A stretch of 6,676 nt of DNA from Pseudomonadota bacterium (lineage in GTDB: Bacteria > Pseudomonadota > Alphaproteobacteria > Micavibrionales > Micavibrionaceae). Under the pieces are notes generated by a model. That model did not search any database, was not told the DNA's origin, and saw nothing but the letters and a program-made list of their open reading frames with translations. Positions 6,541 through 6,676 of the stretch are shown here, piece by piece. The stretch is from assembly GCA_016198545.1 (NCBI GenBank), contig JACQIJ010000215.1, positions 1-6,676 of the forward strand. The letters run 5' to 3'. The translations under genes were made by a program, and so were the position numbers. Every line of letters begins with the position of its first letter. The first letter of the stretch is position 1.

Positions 6541-6676
6541 GCCTGCCTCCCCAGCGTCAGAGAATCAAAAAATCAATGATTATTGAGGTTTAAACGAAGT
6601 TCCCGGACTCTTCAATATGCAGCCTCGGCGTTTTTAGTGTTGTAGAGGCAATAAAATTATGTTAACAATATATCCC
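6541..6676 (-). promoter_or_regulatory. AT-rich leader and probable promoter region of the gcv operon
   Basis: These 136 bases have no open frame on the minus strand and turn AT-rich toward the right edge, unlike the genes. Possible sigma-70 elements on the minus strand are TTGTTA (6668-6663), 18 bases, TACAAC (6644-6639), and separately CATAAT (6661-6656), whose -35 would fall at or beyond the window edge. Two small inverted repeats occur: TCAAT/ATTGA arms at 6573-6586 and GAAG/CTTC arms at 6596-6613. I looked for the conserved core of the glycine riboswitch and did not find it. That a promoter lies here or just beyond is likely from layout; the exact boxes are guesses. Confidence 0.45.
6546..6550 (-). 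promoter_or_regulatory. gcvH: Ribosome binding site of gcvH
   Basis: GGAGG, within the longer GGGGAGG, five bases before the gcvH ATG. It is the strongest Shine-Dalgarno match in the window and fits a highly translated carrier protein. Confidence 0.7.

Noticed and set aside
6621..6636. GCCTCGGC followed by a T-run on the plus strand, terminator-like
   Set aside because: The stem is only three base pairs and no plus-strand gene ends here.

Overview
The window is an ordinary-looking chromosomal segment of a Gram-negative bacterium, most likely an alphaproteobacterium. This is inferred from the glycine decarboxylase split into two subunits (GcvPA and GcvPB), a long-form threonine synthase beginning MRYISTRG, and a GC-rich coding style (mid-to-high fifties percent by eye). 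The order cannot be fixed from this sequence. All six genes are on the minus strand, so transcription runs from the right edge to the left edge. Coding density is high and no gene-free stretch exceeds about 140 bases.

Right to left, an AT-rich 136-base leader (6541-6676) precedes gcvH (lipoyl carrier), gcvPA and gcvPB (the two halves of the P-protein), then a 107-residue lipoprotein of the MliC/PliC lysozyme-inhibitor type. These four are tightly packed: 6 bases separate gcvH from gcvPA, and both gcvPA/gcvPB and gcvPB/lipoprotein share a 4-base ATGA stop/start overlap. They are very probably one transcript. After a 69-base gap comes an M32 (carboxypeptidase Taq type) zinc carboxypeptidase. 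After a further 51 bases comes threonine synthase (thrC), complete except for its extreme C-terminus, which runs off the left edge.

Functionally, the gcv genes supply the decarboxylase and carrier parts of glycine cleavage (glycine to CO2, ammonia and a methylene group for tetrahydrofolate). The T-protein gene gcvT is not in the place just upstream of gcvH where it is often found, and the L-protein (lipoamide dehydrogenase) is also elsewhere. Threonine synthase makes threonine from O-phosphohomoserine. The M32 peptidase could feed amino acids from peptides. The lipoprotein is the only gene with an envelope role and the least expected member.

I found no mobile element, CRISPR array, tRNA or rRNA, and no convincing undescribed system. 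The best leads are the lysozyme-inhibitor-like lipoprotein translationally coupled to gcvPB, its apparent loss of the residues expected to block lysozyme, and the missing gcvT.
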